A stretch of DNA of 8,016 nucleotides from Planctomycetota bacterium (GCA_030607345.1 JAUWKC010000063.1:1-8016); one strand, 5' to 3'. Numbered from the stretch's first letter, positions 1 to 6,829 are shown. The notes: a model not told the origin generated them from the sequence alone. Program-made: numbers and translations.

Positions 1-2015
1 ATGCGGTCGATATTAAATCGTGTCACGGCTATTTGATTAACGAGCTGTTTGCCTGCCATAACAGGGAAGGCAAGTACGGAGGTCCGTTTGAAAACCGTAC
101 CCGGTTTCTTCTCGAAGTTATCGATAAGATTCGCATGGAACTCGGCGAAGACAAGCCGATTACAACCCGGATGGGTATTTACGATGCAATTCCCTATCCT
201 TACGGATGGGGTGTCGATAAAGATGATTATACCAAGCCTGATTTGACGGAACCGAAGAAGCTGATAGCCCTTTTGCGAGAGCGCGGCGTGAAGTTGATAA
301 ACATTACGGTGGCCAATCCCTATTACAATCCGCATATCGGAAGGCCCTTCAATGAGGCGATAGTGGGCGGTTATGAAGAACCGGAACATCCGCTGGCGGG
401 TGTGAGCAGGCTTGTCGAATTAGCGGGGGAGATTCAAAAGGAATTCGGTGATATTGCAGTTGTGGGGACGGGCTATAGCTGGCTGAGAACGCTTTTGGCG
501 AACGTGGGTGCGGCAAGCAAGGCGAACGGGCTGGCTTCTATTGTCGGTGTCGGGCGGATGGGGTTTGCATACCCTGATTATGCAAAAGATATTATTACAA
601 AGGGGCGGATGTTTGCGGAAAAGGTTTGTGTGAGCTGCAGCGCTTGCACGCAGATAATGCGCGACCGCGGGATGACGGGCTGCGTGGTGCGCGACAATGA
701 AGTATACGGGCCGATATTTGCCCACGGGAGAATGAGCGACAGGGAAAACCTTGCACGGCTCGCGAAAGAGTGCCGGAATTGCCAGGAGCCGACGTGCAGG
801 TTAGGGTGTCCCGCGGGTGTTAACATACCGAAATTTATAGGGCTGTTTCTGGATGGAAAAGATCAGGCCGCTTACCAAGTTCTAAGAGAGGCAAATATTT
901 TTGCGGAGGTCTGTGCGTGGCTGTGTCCTGTCGAGCAGCAATGTGAGGGGAGCTGCTTACAGAAGTTTATCGGTGACGGGGCTTTGCCGATTGCGGAGAT
1001 TCAAAGGTACCTGGCCGAGCAGGCAAATAAGAACGGCTGGTCGAAACTTCGCATACCGGAAAAGTGGACAGGTAAAAATATCGCTGTAATCGGGGCCGGC
1101 CCTGCCGGCCTGGCTTGTGCGGCGGGGCTGCTGGAAGCAGGGCACGCCGTGTCGGTTTTTGATAAGGGCACCGAATTCGGCGGGATGATAGAATCGGTAA
1201 TCCCGGAAGGAAGACAAAGTGATTCGCTCAGGAACGAAATCAGCGCCGTTTTCGCCGATGTACCCCAAGAGAGGTTTTCAAAACAGCTTGAGAAAGAATT
1301 AAGCGCCGAGTTCAATCTGGATACTATTTTAGCAGAAGGATTTGACGCGGTATTTATCGGTATGGGTCTGCCAAAATCAGCCGGCATCAGTGATGAGGAT
1401 GTCGATGGTTTGTGGAATGCACTGGAATTCCTCTTAGCAGCCAAGTCCGACAAGAAACCTGATTTAGCGGGCAAACAGGTAGCAGTAAACGGCGGGGGCA
1501 ATACCGCTATGGACGCAGCAATTACAGCCGGCCAGCTCGGCGCCAGAGACGTGTATCTGATATATCGCCGGTCTTTTAAGGAGATGCCTGCCTGGAGCGC
1601 CGAGCGCGACCAGGCGATTAAAGAAGGCGTTCATTTTCTAATACTAACACAACTGCTGGACGTAAACAGTAAGGATGGTAAACTAACAGGCGTTAAAGTT
1701 TGTCCAACGAAATTAGGTGAGCCTGACGAAACAGGCAGGCGCAAGCCGCAGCCCGTCGAGTCAAGTGCATACGAGCTTGAAATGGATATCGTGGTTGAAG
1801 CAACAGGCCAGGGGTCCGCAGACGAAATCAGTGAAATTCTGCCGGGCGTGGCCTTAGAAAACGGGCTTATTCAAACACACAAAGATTCTTTAGCAACCTT
1901 CAGGGTGGGCGTCTTTGCCGGCGGCGACCTTGTAAGAGGGGCATCGACGGTAGTTGCGGCCGTTGCGGACGGGATGAAAGCAGCAAAAGAGATAGACAAG
2001 TTCCTAAGACAATAG
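1..2015 (+). CDS. Old Yellow Enzyme-GltD type fusion oxidoreductase (5' partial)
   Basis: The frame is open to the window edge (first full codon at 3), so the TTG at 33 is not the start. About 670 residues are visible, and by comparison with E. coli FadH roughly 160 N-terminal residues are missing. The first visible residues (VDIKSCHGYLIN) match the FMN-barrel motif HGYL of Old Yellow Enzymes. A C-x2-C-x2-C-x11-C motif (Cys codons 627, 636, 645, 681) matches the [4Fe-4S] site of the dienoyl-CoA reductase/trimethylamine dehydrogenase branch. A GltD/DPD-like module follows, with C-x2-C-x4-C-x3-CP (771, 780, 795, 807) and C-x3-CP-x4-C-x3-C (912, 924, 942, 954). It also has an FAD fold GAGPAG (1092-1109), an NAD(P) fold NGGGNTAMDA (1488-1517) and a C-terminal GGD motif (1920-1928). 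It is probably a soluble NAD(P)H-dependent reductase that passes electrons from FAD through clusters to FMN. The substrate is unknown. The class is secure; the function is inferred. Confidence 0.88.
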   Translation, partial: AVDIKSCHGYLINELFACHNREGKYGGPFENRTRFLLEVIDKIRMELGEDKPITTRMGIYDAIPYPYGWGVDKDDYTKPDLTEPKKLIALLRERGVKLINITVANPYYNPHIGRPFNEAIVGGYEEPEHPLAGVSRLVELAGEIQKEFGDIAVVGTGYSWLRTLLANVGAASKANGLASIVGVGRMGFAYPDYAKDIITKGRMFAEKVCVSCSACTQIMRDRGMTGCVVRDNEVYGPIFAHGRMSDRENLARLAKECRNCQEPTCRLGCPAGVNIPKFIGLFLDGKDQAAYQVLREANIFAEVCAWLCPVEQQCEGSCLQKFIGDGALPIAEIQRYLAEQANKNGWSKLRIPEKWTGKNIAVIGAGPAGLACAAGLLEAGHAVSVFDKGTEFGGMIESVIPEGRQSDSLRNEISAVFADVPQERFSKQLEKELSAEFNLDTILAEGFDAVFIGMGLPKSAGISDEDVDGLWNALEFLLAAKSDKKPDLAGKQVAVNGGGNTAMDAAITAGQLGARDVYLIYRRSFKEMPAWSAERDQAIKEGVHFLILTQLLDVNSKDGKLTGVKVCPTKLGEPDETGRRKPQPVESSAYELEMDIVVEATGQGSADEISEILPGVALENGLIQTHKDSLATFRVGVFAGGDLVRGASTVVAAVADGMKAAKEIDKFLRQ

Positions 2016-2043
2016 CTAATTTGTAAGCGTCATTTTGGTTTGC
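2010..2043 (+). promoter_or_regulatory. Divergent copy of the shared upstream element, before the sigma gene
   Basis: CAATAGC (2010-2016, overlapping the stop codon of the oxidoreductase), TTGTAA (2021-2026), ten unconserved bases, then GGTTTGC (2037-2043). The same three blocks occur at 2866-2904 and 4019-4057. The TGTAA-to-GGTTTGC spacing is the same, but there are four extra bases between the first two blocks. The TTAAGTAAC tail of the other copies is absent. It may be an autoregulatory promoter for the sigma gene that starts 40 bp downstream. This is inference from the pattern match only. Confidence 0.4.
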
Positions 2044-2059
2044 AGGAATTGTATGACGC
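2027..2059. repeat. Inverted repeat upstream of the sigma gene
   Basis: GCGTCAT (2027-2033) and ATGACGC (2053-2059) are perfect 7-bp inverted arms separated by 19 bp. The centres of the arms are 26 bp apart. The repeat ends 9 bp before the ribosome binding site of the sigma gene and overlaps the divergent element copy. It could be a repressor or activator site with two half-sites, or a leader hairpin. It has no T-tract, so it is not a standard terminator of the upstream gene. Confidence 0.35.
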
Positions 2060-2083
2060 AGCTTTGCCAAGGTGAGATTTTAG

Positions 2084-2833
2084 ATGCCGGGAAATAATCC
2101 TAAGAGCCGGGGGCGAGGCGGCACGGGCCGGTTTGCGACCACGCACTGGAGCGTAGTTCGAGCGGCGGGGAAGTCTTCGTCTCCACGCTATAAAGAGGCG
2201 ATGGGGACGTTGTGCAAAATATACTGGTTTCCGCTTTATGCATATCTGCGTCGACATGGATACAACAATAACCAAGCCGAGGAATATACACAGGCGTTCT
2301 TTGCACGGATTTTAGAGAAACACAGCCTGCGTCTGGCCGACCCGAAGCAGGGTAAATTTCGCTCGTTTCTGCTGATTGCACTGAAATACTTTTTGGCCAA
2401 TGAGCGTCACCGCGCCCGTGCTAAAAAGCGAGGCGGAGGGCGCAAAGTGCTTTCGCTGAACTTTGAAAACGCGGAAAATCAGTACTCGCTTGAGCCTGCC
2501 CATGAGCTGTCGCCGGAAAAGCTGTTTGAGCGTTCGTGGGCGCTGGCAGTGTTAGAGAGGACGATGAGTCAGCTTCAAGCCGAAGCGGTAAAAACGAAAA
2601 AACAGAAGATTCTGGAGCATTTGAAAGTTTACCTGACCGCCAAGCAAAGCTCTGTCCCCTACCGCGAGGTTGCCGAGGAGCTTGGCATGAGCGAGGGTGC
2701 GGTGAAGGTCGCCGTTCATCGTCTGCGAAGGCGTTACCGCAAGCTGCTGCGTGATGAAATCGCCCAGACGGTCAGTACCGAGGACCAGATTGACGAGGAA
2801 ATTCGAGACCTCTTCACCGCTCTTGCCCGCTGA
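2084..2833 (+). CDS. ECF-type RNA polymerase sigma factor, planctomycetal family
   Basis: A 249-residue cytoplasmic protein expected to direct RNA polymerase to a small set of promoters. FATTHWSVV (17-25) is the N-terminal signature of the planctomycetal ECF-like group. Sigma region 2 spans about 36-112, with YWFPLYAYLRRHGY (47-60), the QAFF segment (70-73) and the basic stretch RHRARAKKRGGG (108-119). A variable linker follows. Region 4 (about 192-223) has the helix-turn-helix EVAEELGMSEGAVKVAVHRLR. At 249 residues it is longer than a typical 180-200 residue ECF factor, as is usual for this group. The ATG at 2084 is supported by AAGGTGAG at 2069-2076. No anti-sigma factor is adjacent. Related planctomycetal sigma factors often sit beside Ser/Thr kinases, and here a kinase lies two genes downstream. 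Control by that kinase and recognition of the shared element are inferred. Confidence 0.9.
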   Translation: MPGNNPKSRGRGGTGRFATTHWSVVRAAGKSSSPRYKEAMGTLCKIYWFPLYAYLRRHGYNNNQAEEYTQAFFARILEKHSLRLADPKQGKFRSFLLIALKYFLANERHRARAKKRGGGRKVLSLNFENAENQYSLEPAHELSPEKLFERSWALAVLERTMSQLQAEAVKTKKQKILEHLKVYLTAKQSSVPYREVAEELGMSEGAVKVAVHRLRRRYRKLLRDEIAQTVSTEDQIDEEIRDLFTALAR

Positions 2834-2853
2834 GCCGTCGAATTAACATTTCT

Positions 2854-2904
2854 AAAAAAAATCTTCAATAGCATGTAACCTTTCCGCCGGTTTGCTTAAG
2901 TAAC
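2854..2904 (+). promoter_or_regulatory. Shared element, copy 1: candidate ECF promoter of the lipoprotein gene
   Basis: A run of eight A (2854-2861) is followed by a 39-bp core (2866-2904) that matches the copy at 4019-4057 at 36 positions. The core reads CAATAGC, TGTAACC, then a conserved GC-rich spacer and GGTTTGCTTAAGTAAC. TGTAACC (2874-2880) resembles an AAC-type ECF -35 box, and TAAGTAAC begins 16 bp later, where a -10 box would be expected. The A-tract sits where an UP element would. GTAAC occurs twice, 25 bp apart, so a regulator site with two half-sites is an alternative. The spacer is conserved as well as the boxes, which is more than a bare promoter needs. Confidence 0.5.
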
Positions 2905-2947
2905 GAGTAGAAAGGCAAATATTGGGAATATGGATACTATAAAGTCC

Positions 2948-3009
2948 AGCGAAAAACGCTGCCGACAATACGGCAGCCGCGATCCGAACCAAAGATGTTA
3001 GAGTTCGGA
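2948..3009 (+). promoter_or_regulatory. Structured leader with mutually exclusive hairpins
   Basis: AGCG (2948-2951) can pair with CGCT (2957-2960) across a five-A loop. GCTGCCG (2958-2964) can pair with CGGCAGC (2971-2977) across ACAATA. The two stems share bases 2958-2960 and cannot form together. A third stem pairs TCCGAAC (2983-2989) with GTTCGGA (3003-3009). No T-tract follows, so an intrinsic terminator is unlikely. These may be mRNA-stability or regulatory folds in the lipoprotein leader, or chance; no riboswitch class is recognised. Confidence 0.3.
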
Positions 3010-3136
3010 AAACAGGTTGGAATGCGGGCCGGGCTCTGGTATCATGCGCAGAGATAATAACAGGTATGTAATTGGGTAAAGTTCTCAAATGTAAGAAAGA
3101 ATCAATTGAGCCAGTAGCAGTAAAGGAGAAATAAAA

Positions 3137-3970
3137 ATGGAAAAGAAGTCTTTCGCAGTGTTAGCTTTTGGCGTTGTTATTTGCCTGCTGTTCGGTGTCG
3201 GCGGGTGCGATATTACGTCAGCCAAATACGAAAGGACGGTGCAGTTGTCGGCCCCCCTATCTGCGGGCTATTCATTTAAGGCAGAAACGCACAACGGCTC
3301 AATCACGGTTGAAGGGTGTGACGAAGATGGCTGCGATGTTACGGCCGTTATCACGGGCCGGGCCTCAAGCGTGGAAACTGCCAAAGACATCGCAGAGCGG
3401 ACCAAAGTAAGGCTTAAAAACTCCGGTAATAAAATCACTGTTGAAATTAAAAAGCCCCTGCTTGGATGGCACGAATCCGTGAGTGTGAGTCTCGACGTGA
3501 AGCTGCCAAACAAAACCAATATTCTGCTTCTTGGGACACATAATGGAGCTGTTACGGTATCCAATATAAAAGGCAAGGTCGACGGCTCGACGCATAACGG
3601 CAGGATTAAGACATCAGGGGTATCGGGCGAAACAAAGCTTGAGACACACAACGGCGCGGTTGTATGCGATGAGATTTCGGGGAACGCGTGGATGACAACA
3701 CATAACGGCAGCATAAAGACTATTTATGCCGCCGATGCTCCGGGCGTTTGTGAGATTTCGCTGAAAACTTACAACGGCAGTATAGACTTAAAGGCTCCTT
3801 CCAACCTATCGGCAGCAGTTGACGTGTCAACCCACAACGGCTCTATAAAGACCGAGCTGCCCATTACCCTTATCGGGAAGGTGAGCAAGAACAAACTCCA
3901 GGGCAAAATCGGCGAAGGGCTGGGCAAGCTCCAGCTCGGGACCCACAACGGCTCGATAAAGATACGCTGA
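3137..3970 (+). CDS. DUF4097-like lipoprotein with eight T(H/Y)NG repeats
   Basis: A 277-residue protein. A KK-containing N-terminus and hydrophobic stretch (7-23) lead to the lipobox VGGC, with Cys24 as the lipidation site, so it should be membrane-anchored outside the cytoplasm. The mature part has eight motifs of the form T-[HY]-N-G-[SAR]-[IV], with Thr at 51, 134, 152, 170, 188, 211, 232 and 269. Four of them are exactly 18 residues apart, as expected for coils of a right-handed beta-solenoid. This fits the putative-adhesin family DUF4097. Members in Firmicutes, such as LiaX, act in envelope-stress sensing. The protein ends on the last motif (THNGSIKIR). The start is supported by AAGGAG (3123-3128). 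Lying between a sigma factor and a kinase, it may sense or protect the envelope (inference). Confidence 0.8.
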   Translation: MEKKSFAVLAFGVVICLLFGVGGCDITSAKYERTVQLSAPLSAGYSFKAETHNGSITVEGCDEDGCDVTAVITGRASSVETAKDIAERTKVRLKNSGNKITVEIKKPLLGWHESVSVSLDVKLPNKTNILLLGTHNGAVTVSNIKGKVDGSTHNGRIKTSGVSGETKLETHNGAVVCDEISGNAWMTTHNGSIKTIYAADAPGVCEISLKTYNGSIDLKAPSNLSAAVDVSTHNGSIKTELPITLIGKVSKNKLQGKIGEGLGKLQLGTHNGSIKIR

Positions 3971-4009
3971 GACAGCCGGGACACTTAGGAGTTTATCCAA
4001 TATCCCTGG

Positions 4010-4057
4010 AAAAAACACCAATAGCTTGTAACCCTTCCGTCGGTTTGCTTAAGTAAC
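4010..4057 (+). promoter_or_regulatory. Shared element, copy 2: candidate ECF promoter of the kinase gene
   Basis: Six A (4010-4015) precede the core (4019-4057), which differs from copy 1 at three positions (4026, 4034, 4040). TGTAACC is at 4027-4033 and TAAGTAAC at 4050-4057. Transcription from it would begin near 4060, 36 bases before the kinase ATG. Similarity to copy 1 fades over the next 25 or so bases. Read on the opposite strand in the frame open across both copies, all three differences would change an amino acid, so the conservation is not protein-level. Confidence 0.5.
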
Positions 4058-4080
4058 AGGTGGAAGCAGCGAATACCCGG

Positions 4081-4087
4081 AAAGGGG
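4081..4087 (+). promoter_or_regulatory. Ribosome binding site that decides the kinase start
   Basis: AAAGGGG lies 8 bp before ATG 4096. The in-frame GTG at 4060 has no such site and lies at the expected transcription start of the shared element. ATG 4096 is therefore preferred, shortening the protein by 12 residues. Confidence 0.65.
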
Positions 4088-4095
4088 ATGTTATT

Positions 4096-6612
4096 ATGGC
4101 TGAAGAAAGACAATGCAGTGAATGCGGGGGCAAGTTGCCGACTGATGCGCCGGAAGGGATGTGCCCGCAGTGTCTTATGAAGCTGGGCCTTCCCACCGGC
4201 GCCGCGACCGAGAAGACCGGCCCAACAGATGAAGCCAGCGATGTTCCCACGACCGGCACACCTCCGAGCCGATTTGTGCCTCCTGAGCCTGCGGAATTGG
4301 CCAAACAGTTTCCCCAGCTTGAAATCCTGCAACTATTGGGCCAGGGCGGGATGGGGGCGGTGTACAAGGCCCGGCAAAAGCAGCTTGACCGTGTGGTGGC
4401 ATTGAAAATCCTTCCGCCGGAGGTTGGCCGGGAGCCGGCCTTTACCGAACGTTTCATGCGCGAGGCCCGCTCTATGGCCAAGCTGAACAATCCCCGCATT
4501 GTGTCGGTTTTCGACTTTGGCCAGACAAAAGAGGACCTGTATTATTTCATTATGGAGTTCGTCGATGGGACGGATTTACGTCATGTGATTCGGGCAGGGG
4601 GTCTATCGCCGCAAGAGGCATTGGCTTTGGTCCCGCAAATCTGCGAGGCCCTTCAGTTTGCCCACGAAGAAGGTATTGTTCACCGTGACATCAAGCCGGA
4701 GAATATCCTAATCGACAAGAAAGGTCGTGTGAAAATTTCCGACTTCGGCTTAGCTAAACTCCTTGATAAGCCTGCGACGGCTAATACACTGACAGCGGCC
4801 GGTCATACAATGGGGACGCCTCATTATATGGCCCCGGAGCAAATCGAACACCCCGGCCAGGTAGACCACCGCGCCGACATCTACTCGTTAGGTGTAGTGT
4901 TTTACGAAATGCTGACCGGGGAGCTGCCCATCGGCCGGTTCGCGCCGCCATCGCAGAAGGTACATGTGGACGTCCGCCTTGATAATGTTGTGCTTCGGAC
5001 CCTGGAGAAGGAGCCGGAGCGCCGTTACCAGCACGCAAGCGAGGTCAAGACCGATGTTGAAACCATCAAGGCTGATAGTGGTGGGTCCAAAGCACCCATC
5101 GCCGGGGCCGGGCAAGCCCTTATTCCGGCGGCCGCCATCAATCGGATGGACAAGCATATCACCATCGTGGCAGTTCTTAGCCTGGTCTTTGGCACGCTTG
5201 GGACATTGTTCGGGATTTTCCTCTTTGTAGTAATTGCCGGTGGAGGCCTTATATCAGGAGACCCGACGGCGATGAACATTACCAGAATTGTAGCCACCGG
5301 CGTAGGCGGATTCTTTGTTTTAGTTTCAGCGCCTGAAGTCATCGCGGGTATAGGTCTTTTAAAACGCAGAGGCTGGGCCCGAATACTGGCCCTGATATTG
5401 GCGGTTCTTGATCTAATGCAAATCCCTATTGGAACGGCCATCGGTATATATGTCATCTGGGTTTTGCTCAACGATGAGACGGCTAAATTGTTTGCACAGG
5501 CTTCTTCCGGAAGAGGTGTGCAAACCCAACCTGTTGACAACAGCCCTCAAGGCATCAAGCGGCGTATCCGTGTCCCGGCAGGCGCCCTGATAGCTGTCGG
5601 CGCGCTTAGATGCCTGGGTTTATTGCTGTTAGTCGGGCTCTTAGGTGGCTACAAAGCCCCCGGGCCCCTGTTTTTGGTTCCGATATTAACGGGCGGGCTT
5701 ATTATAGCAGGCGCATGGCACATGCTTGGCCTTCGCAATTATGGCCTGGCGTTAGCCGGCAGCATCCTTGCAATGCTGCCTTTAGGTGTGGACTTCCTAA
5801 TCAGCCTGCCTTTCGGAATATGGGCCCTTGTTGTCCTGACCAAGCCTGAAGTGAAAACGGCCTTTGGGCAAGCGGAAGGGGCAGCAGCAGCCAGCAAGGT
5901 CAGTCATAGCGGGGCAGCACAAGCCAGAGCAAACCAACGGGGAGTGCTGATAGGATTGGTCGTGGCCGGGGTCGCTATTGTCCTGACGGCGTTGATTGCA
6001 TTGCCTTTTGTAGTGCCTGCCCTTTGGCTGACTACATCCCGTCATGTATCGAGGCCGCAAGAGGAAGGCGTGGAAATCGCTCCGGGCATACAAACAATTG
6101 GGGAGCTGGCCTTTGCATACGGGGCCCAGGGCGAGGTGACCTTTGGACCAGAGGGCCCCACACTCAACGACACGTGTGTGCTGAAGCTAAATCTGGAGCC
6201 ACAAGAAACAACGTTAGTGAACAGTATTCTACAGGCCGCTCACAAACGATACCAGGAACTCGAAGCGCAGTACACGGAGCAACTGGGCTCCGGCAACAGC
6301 CTTAAAGTAACCATCTCACCATTCCGAGAAGAGGTCAAGAGCTTCCTTGAGAAGCTATGGGCGGAGCTGGACAACACGTTGGATGAGGAACAGCGCGTCC
6401 TTGCCCGTAAGCACCTTCCGCTTGGCTATCTTTTCGGAAAGAACCAATTCGGCCAGGCCACGGTCATTTTCATTATAACGAAGGAAAACGGCACCTTTTC
6501 CCATACTACGACGGTCGAGTGGTATGATCGAAGTGAAACAGGTATGGGAAGGGGCAATAAGCTCCCAGCCGAACTCCAGCGATACTGGAGCCAATCTGCC
6601 ACCGACGAGTAA
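4096..6612 (+). CDS. Zinc-ribbon membrane Ser/Thr protein kinase (Hanks type)
   Basis: An 838-residue kinase. A zinc ribbon (Cys7, 10, 23, 26) and a Pro/Thr-rich linker precede the kinase domain (about 76-340). Its catalytic residues are intact: glycine loop GQGGMG (82-87), Lys104 in VALK, likely helix-C Glu123, catalytic loop HRDIKPEN (196-203), DFG (216-218) and APE (246-248). Two similar hydrophobic modules follow (about 355-458 and 496-581), each seeming to hold four helices. Each ends with a P-[IF]-G motif, a hydrophobic helix and an acidic/Lys segment before a Phe. A ninth helix spans about 616-645. That topology puts the C-terminal 190 residues outside the cytoplasm. I do not recognise this tail, which is amphipathic and ends in LPAELQRYW. 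It probably senses an envelope signal and phosphorylates cytoplasmic targets. The sigma factor at 2084 is a candidate target (inference). Confidence 0.9.
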   Translation: MAEERQCSECGGKLPTDAPEGMCPQCLMKLGLPTGAATEKTGPTDEASDVPTTGTPPSRFVPPEPAELAKQFPQLEILQLLGQGGMGAVYKARQKQLDRVVALKILPPEVGREPAFTERFMREARSMAKLNNPRIVSVFDFGQTKEDLYYFIMEFVDGTDLRHVIRAGGLSPQEALALVPQICEALQFAHEEGIVHRDIKPENILIDKKGRVKISDFGLAKLLDKPATANTLTAAGHTMGTPHYMAPEQIEHPGQVDHRADIYSLGVVFYEMLTGELPIGRFAPPSQKVHVDVRLDNVVLRTLEKEPERRYQHASEVKTDVETIKADSGGSKAPIAGAGQALIPAAAINRMDKHITIVAVLSLVFGTLGTLFGIFLFVVIAGGGLISGDPTAMNITRIVATGVGGFFVLVSAPEVIAGIGLLKRRGWARILALILAVLDLMQIPIGTAIGIYVIWVLLNDETAKLFAQASSGRGVQTQPVDNSPQGIKRRIRVPAGALIAVGALRCLGLLLLVGLLGGYKAPGPLFLVPILTGGLIIAGAWHMLGLRNYGLALAGSILAMLPLGVDFLISLPFGIWALVVLTKPEVKTAFGQAEGAAAASKVSHSGAAQARANQRGVLIGLVVAGVAIVLTALIALPFVVPALWLTTSRHVSRPQEEGVEIAPGIQTIGELAFAYGAQGEVTFGPEGPTLNDTCVLKLNLEPQETTLVNSILQAAHKRYQELEAQYTEQLGSGNSLKVTISPFREEVKSFLEKLWAELDNTLDEEQRVLARKHLPLGYLFGKNQFGQATVIFIITKENGTFSHTTTVEWYDRSETGMGRGNKLPAELQRYWSQSATDE

Positions 6613-6829
6613 AATTGCCTTCAGTGTGTAATCCCACTGTTGATTTGTTTACATTATATGCACGTAATCATACCACGTTGGAAAGCATTCAGCCGATTAG
6701 AAATCTGATGCCGGTTGGGCAGACTGTTTGCATTTTCGGGATAAATAGGTTAGTTTAACAGCAGGCAAGCCCGACAGTACAGGGTCCTTAGTCTAAACGG
6801 AAAACGTCAGTTTTATAGAGGATCTGAAA
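6613..6829. other. 217-bp spacer between kinase and dehydrogenase genes
   Basis: Apart from the hairpin at 6622-6639, I see little. TTGCAT at 6728-6733 is a possible -35, but no good -10 lies 17 bp downstream. AGAGGA (6817-6822) is the ribosome binding site of the next gene. The shared element is absent; TGTAA at 6627-6631 is followed at the right spacing only by GATTTGT. Confidence 0.5.
6622..6650 (+). terminator. Weak candidate terminator after the kinase gene
   Basis: CAGTG (6622-6626) and CACTG (6635-6639) form a 5-bp stem with an 8-base loop, followed by a T-rich stretch (TTGATTTGTTT, 6640-6650). It begins 10 bp after the kinase stop. The stem is short and the T-tract interrupted, so termination may be partial or absent. 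Confidence 0.3.

Larger units (their letters stand above)
2834..3136. other. 303-bp spacer: shared element plus structured leader, no convincing gene
   Basis: The spacer holds an A-tract (2854-2861), a full copy of the shared element (2866-2904), two overlapping hairpins (2948-2977) and a third hairpin (2983-3009). It ends with AAGGAG (3123-3128), the ribosome binding site of the next gene. A 23-codon frame from ATG 2930 to TAG 2999-3001 lacks a well-placed ribosome binding site. If transcription starts at the element, the lipoprotein mRNA has a leader of about 230 bases. No terminator with a T-tract follows the sigma gene. Confidence 0.6.

Noticed and set aside
33..35. TTG as the start of the oxidoreductase
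   Set aside because: The frame is open to the window edge and the residues before it (VDIKSCHGY) match the conserved Old Yellow Enzyme barrel motif, so the gene begins outside the window.
2852..3088. Minus-strand frame of 78 codons across the spacer
   Set aside because: It overlaps the shared element; in this frame all three differences between the two long copies would change amino acids, and no family is recognisable.
3268..3714. Minus-strand frame with repeated PLCV
   Set aside because: The repeat is the complement of the THNG-coding repeats of the lipoprotein gene.
2866..4057. CRISPR or insertion-sequence origin for the 39-bp repeats
   Set aside because: There are only two long copies 1153 bp apart, no spacers, no terminal inverted repeats and no transposase.
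4060..4062. GTG as the kinase start
   Set aside because: It has no ribosome binding site and lies at the expected transcription start; ATG 4096 has AAAGGGG at a good distance.
6627..6648. Possible fourth copy of the shared element before the dehydrogenase gene
   Set aside because: TGTAA is followed at the right spacing by GATTTGT, only five of seven bases, with no CAATAGC; this is likely chance.
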